From the NCBI RefSeq assembly GCF_022828475.1, contig NZ_CP059557.1:5813470-5877469 (forward strand): a stretch of DNA of 64,000 nt, read 5' to 3'. The notes under the pieces were generated by a model. That model made no database searches. It had not been told where the DNA came from and saw nothing but the letters and a program-made list of their open reading frames with translations. The DNA comes from Saccharopolyspora gloriosae (GTDB lineage: Bacteria > Actinomycetota > Actinomycetes > Mycobacteriales > Pseudonocardiaceae). Of this stretch, positions 1-9,433 are shown in pieces; within the stretch, counting starts at the first letter, position 1, and every line of letters starts with the position of its first letter. The position numbers and the translations under genes were made by a program.

Positions 1-70
1 TCCGCCGTCGTGGATGTCGGTTGGGTGACGCGATGGTGACGCTCGGTTCGCAGGGTGGACACTGATCTAC

Positions 71-919
71 ATGACAGTGAGTCCCACGGTGCGCCGTCGC
101 CGCCTCGCCGCAGAGCTGCGCAGGCTTCGAGGACTGGCGGAGGTAACCCAGCAGCAGGCCGCCACCCACCTCGGTTGCACACAGGCGAAAATCGGCAGAT
201 TCGAAACGGCGAAGCGCTCTCCCTCCATCGGCGATGTCAGCGCTCTGCTGGACTTCTACGCGGTCAACGGCTCCGAACGCGAACAGTTGATCAACCTGGC
301 CAGGGACGCCCGCAAGCGCGGCTGGTGGCACTCCTACAGCGACGTGCTGCCCGAGTGGTACGAGACGTACGTCGGCCTGGAGGCCGAGGCTTCGTCGATG
401 CACACCTGGGAGTCGGAGGCCATCCCCGGACTGCTGCAGACCGCGGAATACGCCTACGCCATCACCAGGTCCACCCTGATCCGGGCGAACGAGCCGGAGA
501 TCGGCCGCCGCGTGGAGCTGCGGATGCAGCGCCAGGACCGGATCACCGGGTCTCAGCCCTTGGACTTGTGGGCGGTGATCGGCGAAACCGCGTTGCGGCG
601 CGGAGTGGGCGGATCGGCCGTACTGCGCCGCCAGTTGGAGCACTTGCTCACTTTGGCGGAACTGCCCAACGTGACGCTGCAGGTCATGCCACTGGATGCC
701 GGCGCGCATCCGGCTCAGGCAGGTCCATTCGTCATCTTGCGCTACTCCAATCACGTGGATCCGGATGTCGTCTATCTGGAAACCCACGTTGGCGGGCTTT
801 ACCTCGAACGAGATAACGAGCTGTCCAAATACGTGACGATGATGGACCATCTACGCGCACACGCGATCGACCCGGAAGGGTCTATTCAAGTGATTCACGA
901 GCGCATAGGAGAGCTGTAG
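71..919 (+). CDS. XRE-family regulator with DUF5753 domain
   Basis: DNA-binding regulator of the type present in many paralogues in filamentous actinobacteria. Residues about 13-68 form a Cro/C1 helix-turn-helix (TQQQAATHLGCTQAKIGRFE). Residues about 100-275 match DUF5753, with the typical WESEAIPGLLQT and LRRQLEHLL segments. The 282-aa length is normal for the family. The ATG at 71 directly precedes the helix-turn-helix, and no better upstream start is visible. The stop codon abuts the ATG of a DUF397 gene, the usual two-gene arrangement. Family members control development or secondary metabolism; the target here is unknown. Confidence 0.93.
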   Translation: MTVSPTVRRRRLAAELRRLRGLAEVTQQQAATHLGCTQAKIGRFETAKRSPSIGDVSALLDFYAVNGSEREQLINLARDARKRGWWHSYSDVLPEWYETYVGLEAEASSMHTWESEAIPGLLQTAEYAYAITRSTLIRANEPEIGRRVELRMQRQDRITGSQPLDLWAVIGETALRRGVGGSAVLRRQLEHLLTLAELPNVTLQVMPLDAGAHPAQAGPFVILRYSNHVDPDVVYLETHVGGLYLERDNELSKYVTMMDHLRAHAIDPEGSIQVIHERIGEL

Positions 920-1111
920 ATGGAATATCTCACGGGTTGGCGGACCAGCACCCGTAGCACGCACCAAGGACAATGCGTGGAGGTCGGCTTCGGGGTCGCG
1001 CGCGTCGGCGTGCGCGACACGAAGGACCGGCCGGGTGGCTACTTCGCCGTTGACCCCGCGCGGTGGCAGGACTTCCTCGGAGTCCTCAAGCGCGGCGAGT
1101 TCGACCGCTGA
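920..1111 (+). CDS. DUF397 small protein
   Basis: A 63-aa DUF397 protein: N-terminal WRTSTRSTHQGQCVEV (the family usually reads W-x-K-S-S-x-S-x-x-x-x-x-C-V-E-V), then VGVRDTKDRPGG and a C-terminal W-x-x-F-L segment. It starts at the base after the stop of the XRE-DUF5753 gene (TAG|ATG), so the two are almost certainly co-translated. In known pairs the DUF397 partner modulates or antagonises the XRE protein, and that role is inferred here from family and context. Confidence 0.93.
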   Translation: MEYLTGWRTSTRSTHQGQCVEVGFGVARVGVRDTKDRPGGYFAVDPARWQDFLGVLKRGEFDR

Positions 1112-1167
1112 CCCTGGCTTGACCGCGGCCGTCGCGCACCGGCCGCGTCGCGGAACCAACTGAAGAA

Positions 1168-1199
1168 CCGAGCGGGTGGCACGATCCGCACCCGCTCGG
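1168..1199. terminator. Hairpin between convergent genes
   Basis: Perfect 11-bp inverted repeat (CCGAGCGGGTG / CACCCGCTCGG) with a 10-nt loop. It lies between the convergent DUF397 gene and the PH-domain operon. There is no long T run, as is common for high-GC actinobacterial terminators. It probably serves both directions. Confidence 0.6.
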
Positions 1200-1312
1200 C
1201 CCCGATTTCAATAGTTGGATTAATCCACTAATTGATCTACAGTTCGCATCCTTTTCCGGTCGCCCCCTGGTCACATCCGGATCAATGCGAAACGCATCTC
1301 ACCCGAATGGCC

Positions 1313-2809
1313 CTATCTGTCGCCCGTATTAATCGCGGGCACGGGTTCGAGGAATGGCGCGAGCAGCTCCGGTACCGCGGCGTCCGCGAACACGAGACCG
1401 TCCCCGGTACGCACGTCCGGAACCGCGTAGCGACCGGAACCCGCGGCGGTGGTGGCGACCACGTCCATCAGCCCGGACCGGCGCTGGAACACCGACTGCT
1501 CGAACCGCCAGCCGATGATCCCGCCGCGCTGCAACGCGACGGTCCGCCGCACCGCGGTGCCGCGCCTGCTGAGCAGGTACCTGCCGTGCAGCCGATGCCC
1601 CAGGTTCCGGTAGGCGTCGATGCCGAACGCGACGGCGATCACCGCGCTCAACACCACCACCGCCACGGCCAGGCCGACCGGAATCCAGCCCAGCGCCGCG
1701 AACACGATCGCCGCCGCCGCGAACGGCAGCGCCGCCAGCAGCGCCCACGTGATCCGCCTGCGCAGCGCGGCGCGCGGATGCCCGGCGAACCCGTCGCCGG
1801 GGAAGCGGTCCTCCCCCAGGACCTCGGCGGCGACCCGCCGGGCCTCTCCACGCGGCGCGGGCGGCAGCAGCGTCTTCGAGTCCGGCTGGCTGCCGTCCTT
1901 GTTGTCGCTGAGCCCCGTGGCGACCGCGTTGGTGCGGGCACCGCGCGTCCAGCGCAGCAGCAGCGGCTCGGAGAGTTCAACACCGCGAAGTCGCTTCTCC
2001 TCCAGGGAGATCGACCGCTTGGTCAGAAGTCCGCGCCGCACCCGCAGCGTTCCCGAGGACTCCCGGGTGAGGGTGAAGTTCCACCACAGTTCCAACGACA
2101 GCAGGAACGACCCGAGCACCCCGACCAGCAGCGCGCCCAAGCTGGGAACCGCGATTCCCAGCCACAGCGGCACCGCCAGGAACTGCTCCTCGATCGCCCG
2201 GTACAGGCCGAACTTCGTGAACAGTTCGGACAACGAGCCGAACGCCGAGGCGATCGCGCCCCACACGGCCAAGATCAGCGACATCGTCACGCCGGAGTAC
2301 AGCAGCCACACCGGGCGCAGCCGGGCCAGCACCCCGTCCGCCTGCTCCGAAGAGTCCGAAGTGGACTCGCGCAGCAGCAGCGCGGCCCGGATCCGTTCCG
2401 CCTCCGGCCGGGCGATCCCGTCCAGCTTCAGCTCGCCGTCGGCCTGAGCTCCGGTGCCGATCTGCACGACCGACAGGCCGAGCAGCCGGTGCACCGGGTC
2501 GGCGGTGAGGTCGACGCTGCGGACGCGGTCCCGCGGCAACGACCGGTGGCTGCGCGACAACGCGCCCTTGCGCAGCTCCACCCGCTCGTCACTGATCCGG
2601 TAAGTGGTGAACCACCAGTCCACCCCGGCGATTCCGGTGAGCACCGCCGCCGCACCAGCCCACATCCCCGACATCGCGCCGACCAAGCCCGGATTCGCCC
2701 CCGCGATGAGCATCACGCCCGCGGTCGGGATCAGCGGCGCCAGCACCAGGATCAGCAGCACCAGCACGACCTTGCCGTCGAGCCGCCGCCAGTCGGTCGC
2801 CCCGCTCAT
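1313..2809 (-). CDS. YdbT-like membrane protein with repeated bacterial PH domains
   Basis: A 498-aa integral membrane protein with three bacterial PH-like (bPH2) repeats, each preceded by paired hydrophobic helices. PH signatures are TYRISDERVELRKGALSRSHR (residues ~70), FTLTRESSGTLRVRRGLL (~235) and a third near residue 420 (LLSRRGTAVRRTVALQ). The ATG overlaps the stop of the upstream gene by 4 bp (ATGA), so the two are translationally coupled. This matches the ydbS-ydbT pair of Bacillus, which has been linked to bacteriocin resistance. The function here is not shown, and an envelope or stress role is inference. Confidence 0.85.
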   Translation of the reverse strand: MSGATDWRRLDGKVVLVLLILVLAPLIPTAGVMLIAGANPGLVGAMSGMWAGAAAVLTGIAGVDWWFTTYRISDERVELRKGALSRSHRSLPRDRVRSVDLTADPVHRLLGLSVVQIGTGAQADGELKLDGIARPEAERIRAALLLRESTSDSSEQADGVLARLRPVWLLYSGVTMSLILAVWGAIASAFGSLSELFTKFGLYRAIEEQFLAVPLWLGIAVPSLGALLVGVLGSFLLSLELWWNFTLTRESSGTLRVRRGLLTKRSISLEEKRLRGVELSEPLLLRWTRGARTNAVATGLSDNKDGSQPDSKTLLPPAPRGEARRVAAEVLGEDRFPGDGFAGHPRAALRRRITWALLAALPFAAAAIVFAALGWIPVGLAVAVVVLSAVIAVAFGIDAYRNLGHRLHGRYLLSRRGTAVRRTVALQRGGIIGWRFEQSVFQRRSGLMDVVATTAAGSGRYAVPDVRTGDGLVFADAAVPELLAPFLEPVPAINTGDR

Positions 2810-3360
2810 GTCGCGTCCCCGCGCACGGCCTGCGTGGTGGCGGTGAGCACGTCGACGAGCTCGGTGGCGACCCGGTGATCAAGACCGTCGATGCGCAACG
2901 GCCCGGCCGCCGACGCCGTGGTGACGGTGACGCTGGAAAGCCCGAACATCCGCTGCAGCGGACCGCGCACGGTGTCCACGGTCTGGATCCGCGACATCGG
3001 CGCCACCCGCCACTCCTGCCGCAACCAGCCCGCGGCCGTGTAAACGGCGTCGTCGGTGTTCTCCCAGCGGTGCACCCGATAACGCCATTGCGGCATCACG
3101 ATCAGGTAAGGCACGCCGAGCACCGCCACCACGACCAGTGCCAGCACCAACCAAGGCCGAGCAGGTTCGATCAGCGCGGCGAGCACCGCGAGCGCGATCA
3201 ACGGCGGTAAGACCAGTGCCGCGGCCTGCACGGACCACCACCCGATGGCTCTGCGTTCGATCCGGTGGCGAGGCGGGCGCAACCGCACCTGTGCACTCGC
3301 CGAACTGTCTCCAGAGGACACTTTGCGGTCTCCGATTCGGTGGGTCGATACTGCCGCCAT
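2806..3360 (-). CDS. YdbS-like bacterial PH domain membrane protein
   Basis: About 184 aa with two adjacent transmembrane helices (WSVQAAALVLPPLIALAVLA and LVLALVVVAVLGVPYLIV), then one bPH2 domain. The bPH2 signature is YRVHRWENTDDAVYTAAGWL ... VAPMSRIQTVDTVRGPLQRM. It is first in a two-gene operon with the YdbT-like gene, with a 4-bp overlap. The ATG at 3360 is the first reasonable start. The reading frame continues upstream only into the family C repeat and is not coding there. An internal GTG near 3300 is an alternative start. Confidence 0.83.
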   Translation of the reverse strand: MAAVSTHRIGDRKVSSGDSSASAQVRLRPPRHRIERRAIGWWSVQAAALVLPPLIALAVLAALIEPARPWLVLALVVVAVLGVPYLIVMPQWRYRVHRWENTDDAVYTAAGWLRQEWRVAPMSRIQTVDTVRGPLQRMFGLSSVTVTTASAAGPLRIDGLDHRVATELVDVLTATTQAVRGDAT

Positions 3361-3421
3361 GGTGTCAGCTTTCACTGGGTTGGCGGGGAGTCCACGGCTC
3401 GTTTTGGTTTGGTGGTCGGGT

Positions 3422-3522
3422 GGCGGAACCTCAGTTGGTCTCTCCCCGCGGGATCTTTTTCCCAAGTGGCTCCGCCACGAGGGAAAAAGCTGTCCTCGCG
3501 AGAGACCAACTGAGAACCCGCC
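3422..3522. repeat. Family C long hairpin repeat, copy C1
   Basis: About 100-bp near-perfect hairpin. The outer arms contain TCAGTTGGTCTCTC / GAGAGACCAACTGA, the middle arms CTTTTTCCC / GGGAAAAAG, and the tip GTGGC TCC GCCAC. It fills the 322-bp gap between the PH-domain operon and the glycosyltransferase. Similarity to copy C3 (61587-61687) starts about 20 bp before the hairpin and continues past it through a second small hairpin, TATGCGC TTC GCGCATA, into GGCCTTCGGCCGCAAG-type repeats, to about 3620. Confidence 0.85.
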
Positions 3523-3682
3523 GGTGAGCGGCTTTGTGACGTGGGCTATGCGCTTCGCGCATACAAGCACGGCTGCGCCGCAAAGCACGGCCTTCGGCCG
3601 CAAGGCGGGCTTGCTTCGCAGCCCTTTGCGGGGGCGCCGGTGGCAAGATCAGGTTGGATGGGTCTGGTACCCGGTGTCCGCG

Positions 3683-5170
3683 CTACAGCTGGAGGACCTG
3701 GTTCCAGAGGCTCTGCCACGGTTCCTGGCGGCCGGTGAGGAGCCAGACCGGGATGCCGCCGTGGCCGACTTTGCGCATTTCCGCGAAGTGCGGGCGCCAC
3801 TTCGCCGGGTCGTTGCCGACCAGCAGGACGTTCTCGGCGGTCGAGTCCGGTGCGCCGAAGGGGCCGTAGCCGCGGTGCGGACTGTGCGCGAGCGGTAGCC
3901 CGTACTCGTCGGAGCGGGCGTCGAGCATCGCGGCGAGGATGTAGCTCTCCCCGACCACCGCGGTGTGCTCGCGGGTCGCGGCGGGCAGATCCCGGTAGGC
4001 CATCGACACATCGTGGGCGAGCATCCGGTCCGCGGGAACTCCGAAAGCCGAGGTCAGCAGCGTGGACATCCACACGACTCCGCCGGCGGCGAGCACCGAC
4101 AGCGCACCTGCGGGCCAAGCCACCCAGCTCAGGCCGCGACGGCCGAGGGCGGCCCGGGTCTCCCGCCTGCGCTGGAACGCCACCGCGCCCGCCGCCAGCA
4201 GCACGCCGTACATCCCGATCACGTAGTACGGCCGCCCGCTGGTGGCGATGTAGAACACGTACTGCACGAGGGCCGCAGCTCCGATGAAGCGGTACGGACG
4301 GAACTCCGCGGCGAACAGCAGCCGTGCCGTGCCGTACAGGCACAGAACAGCGCCGAGCACACCCGCGTAGAGGATCATCTGGATGGCCGCCCCCGAACGG
4401 CCACCGCTGAGGATCGGCGTTTCCGTCACGACCACCTCGCGCATCGCGAGCTGGGGCCACCCGTGCAGCGCCTGCCAGATCAGCGTCGGTGCCGCGATGA
4501 CCAGCGCGATCCCGGCGCACCCCCAGAACATCGGGCGTCGCAACAGGTCCCGCGGACCGAACACGAGCAGGCATCCCAACAACGCCGCGCACAGCACGGC
4601 GACGTGGACCTTCGTTTGCATCGTCACTCCGATGACGACGCCGAGCGCGAGCAGCAGCCGATCGTCGGCCACGCCCTGCGCGTGCTGCCTGCACCAGCGC
4701 ACCAGCAGCTGGCTCAACAGCATCCACAGCGGCACTTCCAGCGTGTACGGCGTGATCCAGTGCGCGACCAGCGACGTCCACAACCCGGTCGCGAACGCCA
4801 GCCCCGTGATCACCTGGCTGCGCCGGTCCCCGCCCAGCTCCTTCGCCAGCAGCCCTGCCAGGAAGATCCCGCTCGCCGAGATCAGCGTCGCGGGCAGCCG
4901 CAGCAGCAGCATGGAATTCGGCGCGAGCCACTCCATCGCCCCCGCCAGCAGCGGTGCCACCGGCGGCTGGTCAACGTAACCCCAGTCCGGGTGGTACCGG
5001 CCGATGGCCAGCATGTAGACCTCGTCGATCCAGTACCCGCCGAGCAGGCTCACGGCGGTGTGCGCCGCGACGAACACCGCGGCGATGAGCAGCAGCGGCC
5101 TACTCGCGAACGCCGGCGCAGGTTCCACTCCGGCCGCTGGTCTTGTGGTGGTCGGCACCGCCGTCTGCAT
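3683..5170 (-). CDS. GT39/PMT-type membrane glycosyltransferase
   Basis: A 495-aa multi-pass protein of the ArnT/PMT (GT39, PMT_2) superfamily, which transfers sugars from polyprenyl-phosphate donors outside the membrane. The first helix (residues ~27-44) is followed by the diagnostic loop GGYWIDEVYMLAIGRYHPD, containing the acidic DE pair, and then VDQPPVAPLLAG. About 11-13 hydrophobic helices follow, and the tail is soluble (QEPWQSLWNQVLQL). It is preceded by the divergent histidine kinase gene. The acceptor (cell-wall glycan or protein) cannot be told from the sequence. Confidence 0.88.
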   Translation of the reverse strand: MQTAVPTTTRPAAGVEPAPAFASRPLLLIAAVFVAAHTAVSLLGGYWIDEVYMLAIGRYHPDWGYVDQPPVAPLLAGAMEWLAPNSMLLLRLPATLISASGIFLAGLLAKELGGDRRSQVITGLAFATGLWTSLVAHWITPYTLEVPLWMLLSQLLVRWCRQHAQGVADDRLLLALGVVIGVTMQTKVHVAVLCAALLGCLLVFGPRDLLRRPMFWGCAGIALVIAAPTLIWQALHGWPQLAMREVVVTETPILSGGRSGAAIQMILYAGVLGAVLCLYGTARLLFAAEFRPYRFIGAAALVQYVFYIATSGRPYYVIGMYGVLLAAGAVAFQRRRETRAALGRRGLSWVAWPAGALSVLAAGGVVWMSTLLTSAFGVPADRMLAHDVSMAYRDLPAATREHTAVVGESYILAAMLDARSDEYGLPLAHSPHRGYGPFGAPDSTAENVLLVGNDPAKWRPHFAEMRKVGHGGIPVWLLTGRQEPWQSLWNQVLQL

Positions 5171-5356
5171 GATCTCCCCCAGGAACTTCCGTGGACGGTG
5201 CCCATTCCACGGCAGCGGCGCGGATCATCGCGACGGCGATCGGTCTGGTCCCGGCGGCACCGAAGTCGTCTCCCCATGCGACTTTCGTAGGTTCCTGGCC
5301 GCCGACCGGTGCGCGTGGCGGCCGAACGGCCCGGTTCCGCGGCTACCGTGTGCTTC

Positions 5357-6598
5357 GTGCAACGCCCGCTATGGCGATACCTGTGGGACACGCCGCGGGC
5401 CGCGGTGTTCGACGTGGTGCTGGTCGCCGTCCTGCTCCCGCTCGGCCCGATTCTGGCTTCGCTGTACCCGTCGGATCTGCCGCCGCAGGACTACGGCTGG
5501 ATGGGCGGCGAGTGGGTCGCCGTCGTACTGGCGAACCTGTTCACGGTGAGCCTGTTGGCGCGGCGCCGCTTTTCCGTGGTGCTGCTCGCCATCGGAGCGG
5601 CGGCGATGCTCGTCCACGCGATCACGTACTCGGCGGGCATCGGGCCGTTCCTGACCATGAACATGCGGACCGACCCGTGGATGCCCGCCGACCTGATGTT
5701 CGCCATCTACGCGTTCGCCGCGTTCGAAACCCGGCCCCGGCGGCGGGTCCTCGGCTGGATCCTGGTCGCCTTCATCGTGTTCGCCGCACTGCGGCTATGG
5801 ACGCACCCGGACGGCGAAACGCTCAGCAACGCCTTCTGGGTCACCGCGTTCCCCGCGGTGATCGGGTTGTGGATCGGCGAGCGGCGGCGGCTCGTCGTGG
5901 CGCTGCGGGATCGGGCCGAGCGCGCGGAACGGGAACAGCACCTGCTGGCCGAGCAGGCCCGCGCGGACGAGCGGGCGAAGATGGCCACCGAAATGCACGA
6001 CGTGGTCACGCACCGGGTGAGTCTGATGGTGTTGCAGGCGGGTGCGCTGGGTGTGACCTCGCAGGATGCGGCCACCCGGACCGCCGCCGAGGAACTGCGC
6101 GCGGGCGGCTGCCAGGCGCTGGACGAGCTGCGCGACTTCCTCGGCGTGCTGCGCTCCGGTGACGAGCGGGCGGAGCGGACGGCGAGCGTTCCCGCCCCGG
6201 ACCTGTCCGGTTTGGTCGCCGAGACCGAGGCCGTCGGCATCCCGGTCCGGCTCACCGAACTGGGCAGCACCGCGCAGGTCTCCCCGTCGGTGGGCCGCAC
6301 CGCGTACCGCGTGGTGCAGGAGGCGTTGACGAACGTGCACAAGCACGCGCCGGGCAGCTCCGTGGACGTGCACGTGGAATACGGCTCGGATCGGGTGCGG
6401 CTGGCGGTGCGCAACACGCGGCCGGAGACGGCCGGTGAACTCGCCGGACACGGCGGCGGAGCGGGACTGCTCGGACTGCGGCAACGGGTGGAACTCGTCG
6501 GCGGCACCTTCCATTCCGGCCCGACCGGGGATGGCGGGTTCGAGGTCGGTGCCATACTTCCGGGGTACGTGCCCACGGCCGAAGCCGTTTCCGGCTAG
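5357..6598 (+). CDS. NarL-type sensor histidine kinase
   Basis: Five or so N-terminal transmembrane helices (residues ~15-160), then a HisKA_3 dimerisation domain with phospho-acceptor motif MATEMHDVVTHRVSLMVLQA and a HATPase_c domain ending GAGLLGLRQRVELVGG. The GTG at 5357 (VQRPLWRYLW) is preferred because the longer frame upstream has no membrane or domain content; it gives 413 aa. The response regulator gene follows 25 bp downstream on the same strand, so the two form a two-component system. The signal is unknown. Confidence 0.9.
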   Translation: MQRPLWRYLWDTPRAAVFDVVLVAVLLPLGPILASLYPSDLPPQDYGWMGGEWVAVVLANLFTVSLLARRRFSVVLLAIGAAAMLVHAITYSAGIGPFLTMNMRTDPWMPADLMFAIYAFAAFETRPRRRVLGWILVAFIVFAALRLWTHPDGETLSNAFWVTAFPAVIGLWIGERRRLVVALRDRAERAEREQHLLAEQARADERAKMATEMHDVVTHRVSLMVLQAGALGVTSQDAATRTAAEELRAGGCQALDELRDFLGVLRSGDERAERTASVPAPDLSGLVAETEAVGIPVRLTELGSTAQVSPSVGRTAYRVVQEALTNVHKHAPGSSVDVHVEYGSDRVRLAVRNTRPETAGELAGHGGGAGLLGLRQRVELVGGTFHSGPTGDGGFEVGAILPGYVPTAEAVSG

Positions 6599-6623
6599 TG
6601 CCTTGCCGAACGGGGACTCTGGG

Positions 6624-7283
6624 GTGAGTGAACCGATCCGCGTCGTGCTGGTCGACGACGAACCGATGGTGTGCGCGCACCTGCGCACCATTCTCGGTTC
6701 GGCGCCGGACATCGAGGTAGTCGACGACGCCCAGGACGGCGCCGCCGCGGTGGAAGCCGTGGTCCGGCACCGGCCACACGTGGTGCTGATGGATCTGCGC
6801 ATGCCCGGGGTGGACGGGCTGACCGCGACGGAACGGATCAGTGAGCTGCCGAATCCGCCCGCGGTGGTGGCGTTGACGACGTTCGACGCGGATCAATACG
6901 TGCTGCGGGCGTTGCGCGCCGGGGCCTCCGGGTTCCTGGTGAAGTCGACGCCGCCGGAAGATCTGATCGGGCTGGTGCGGGTCGCCGCGGACGGGCACAC
7001 GGTGCTGTCTCCGGAGGCGGCGAAACGGCTGATCACCGCGTCCGCCGGGCAGCAGAGCGGGAGGCAGCGCGCGCTGGCCGCGATCCGCGAACTCACCGAA
7101 CGGGAACGGGAAGTGCTCACCGGCATCGGCGAGGGCCTGTCCAACGCGCAGATCGGGGAACGCCTCTACCTGTCGGAGGCGACGGTCAAGGGCTACGTCT
7201 CCCGCACCCTGGTGAAACTCGACTGCACCAACCGCGTCCAGGCCGGCCTGATCGCCCACGAAGCCGGTCTCACCCACCGCTGA
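6624..7283 (+). CDS. NarL/FixJ-family response regulator
   Basis: A 219-aa two-domain regulator. The receiver domain (residues 1-120) has the acidic pair VDDEP, the phospho-acceptor Asp in VVLMDLRMPGVDG and the conserved Lys in FLVKSTPPEDL. The C-terminal LuxR helix-turn-helix is LTEREREVLTGIGEGLSNAQ with SEATVKGYVSRTL. The start is GTG at 6624 (VSEPIRVVLVDDE), and the upstream part of the open frame overlaps the kinase gene in another frame. It is the cognate partner of the kinase immediately upstream. Confidence 0.93.
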   Translation: MSEPIRVVLVDDEPMVCAHLRTILGSAPDIEVVDDAQDGAAAVEAVVRHRPHVVLMDLRMPGVDGLTATERISELPNPPAVVALTTFDADQYVLRALRAGASGFLVKSTPPEDLIGLVRVAADGHTVLSPEAAKRLITASAGQQSGRQRALAAIRELTEREREVLTGIGEGLSNAQIGERLYLSEATVKGYVSRTLVKLDCTNRVQAGLIAHEAGLTHR

Positions 7284-7316
7284 AGGTTCTTCGAATGACC
7301 TGCGCAGTGGGTCGCT

Positions 7317-7387
7317 CAGCGGTTTCCTCGCTGCGGGATCTTTTTCCCAAGTGGCTCCGCCACAAGGGAAAAAGCCGTCCTCGCTGA
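7317..7387. repeat. Family C hairpin repeat, short copy C2
   Basis: Truncated version of the family C hairpin. The core is kept (GCGGGATCTTTTTCCC, GTGGCTCCGCCAC, GGGAAAAAG), but the outer TCAGTTGGTCTCTC arms are replaced by a 6-bp TCAGCG / CGCTGA closing stem. It lies between the response regulator and the cysM terminator. Confidence 0.75.
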
Positions 7388-7477
7388 GAACCCGCCGGTG
7401 GTCTTTTTGCTTCGGTGGTCGCTGCTCATCGGCTTCGCCGCTGACAAAACACCCCGTTTCCGGGATTTCCACACGCG

Positions 7478-7511
7478 GAAGGCCCGCCCGAGCGGACTCG
7501 GGCGGGCCTTC
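7478..7511. terminator. Strong hairpin 3' of cysM
   Basis: Perfect 15-bp inverted repeat (GAAGGCCCGCCCGAG / CTCGGGCGGGCCTTC) with the 4-nt loop CGGA, 14 bp beyond the cysM stop codon. It also faces the end of the response regulator transcript. Confidence 0.85.
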
Positions 7512-7525
7512 GCGAGGTTCCGGAA

Positions 7526-8491
<966 letters not shown>

Positions 8492-8520
8492 TCAGAGCCC
8501 GGTGCCGGGCCTGCGGTTGC

Positions 8521-8799
8521 TCAGAGCATGCCGCCTGCGACGGCGGGCAGGATCGTCACGCTGTCACCGTCGGCGACGCTGGCCTCCAGGCCACCGGAGA
8601 AGCGGACGTCCTCGTCGTTGACGTAGATGTTGACGAAGCGGTGCAACGAGCCTTCCTTGACCAAGCGGTCCTTGAGGCCGTTGTGCTTGTTGTCGAGGTC
8701 GTTGATGACCTCGGCCACGGTGCTGCCACTGGCTTCGACGGACTTCTGACCGTCGGTGTGGGTGCGCAGGATGGTGGGGATCGAGACCTTGATTGCCAT
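8521..8799 (-). CDS. cysO: Sulfur carrier protein CysO with C-terminal extension
   Basis: A 92-aa ubiquitin-fold sulfur carrier (MoaD/ThiS family) that delivers sulfide to CysM as a C-terminal Gly-Gly thiocarboxylate. It is recognised by VSIPTILRTHTDG, FVNIYVNDEDVRFSGG and DSVTILPAVAGG. The start is ATG 8799 with GGGAGG upstream, while an in-frame ATG at 8823 lacks a ribosome site. The protein ends GGML, not GG: codons GGC GGC ATG CTC before TGA. Two residues must therefore be trimmed before thiocarboxylation, presumably by Mec encoded just upstream. Confidence 0.93.
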   Translation of the reverse strand: MAIKVSIPTILRTHTDGQKSVEASGSTVAEVINDLDNKHNGLKDRLVKEGSLHRFVNIYVNDEDVRFSGGLEASVADGDSVTILPAVAGGML

Positions 8800-8884
8800 G
8801 TTGAGGAACCTCCCTGTCCACAAGGACTACTGAACGGAACTTTCGCACGCCGAGACCCGCCGCGTGCGGGGCGGCAGGTGCGGC

Positions 8885-9349
8885 TCAGCCCTGGTCGGGC
8901 ACCTCGTCGGTGCCGGTGTGGGCGAACATGTACGACTCCACGATCTCCACCGGCTCCTCGGTCACCACGCCGTCGAGGATGCGGTACGAGCGCAGTTCGT
9001 GGGTCTCCGGGTCCTTGGTGGACACGAGAACGTAGTGCGCGTTGGGTTCCGAGGCGTAGGCCACGTCGGTTCGCGACGGGTACGCCTCGGTGGCGGTGTG
9101 CGAGTGGTAGATGACGATCGGCTCTTCGTCGGCCTCGTCCATCCCGCGCCACACCTTGAGCTGCTCGCCCGAGTCGAACCGGTAGAACGTCGGCGAGCGC
9201 TCCGCGTTGATCATTTCGATGAGCCGCTCGGGGCGGTCCGACCCGTCGGGACCGGCGATGACGCCGCATGCCTCGTCCGGGTGGTCCCGTCGAGCGTGCG
9301 CGACCATCGCGTCCACGAGGTCACGTCGAATCACCAGCACAGGCACCAT
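8885..9349 (-). CDS. mec: JAMM/MPN+ metalloprotease Mec
   Basis: A 154-aa zinc-dependent JAB1/MPN+ peptidase. The JAMM motif is complete: HSHTATEAYPSRTD (HxHx10D with the preceding Ser), plus an upstream catalytic Glu in ACGVIAG-x-IEMINAERSP. In mycobacteria Mec hydrolyses the CysO-cysteine adduct and releases cysteine. Here it may also process the CysO Met-Leu tail. ATG 9349 (MVPVLVIRRD) is chosen because the longer frame to 9379 has no domain content. It is upstream of cysO and cysM on the same strand. Confidence 0.92.
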   Translation of the reverse strand: MVPVLVIRRDLVDAMVAHARRDHPDEACGVIAGPDGSDRPERLIEMINAERSPTFYRFDSGEQLKVWRGMDEADEEPIVIYHSHTATEAYPSRTDVAYASEPNAHYVLVSTKDPETHELRSYRILDGVVTEEPVEIVESYMFAHTGTDEVPDQG

Positions 9350-9433
9350 CCTACTATGTGAGGCACCGGTGTCCAACATGCGGAACTCCGCTGTCCGGTG
9401 CCGTTTGCGGGATCAACGTTCGCCCACAATGGT

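Noticed and set aside
2806-3603. Longer start for the YdbS-like gene (from 3603)
   Set aside because: The added ~80 codons are the translated family C repeat, which gives near-identical peptides at 61.7 kb in an unrelated context.
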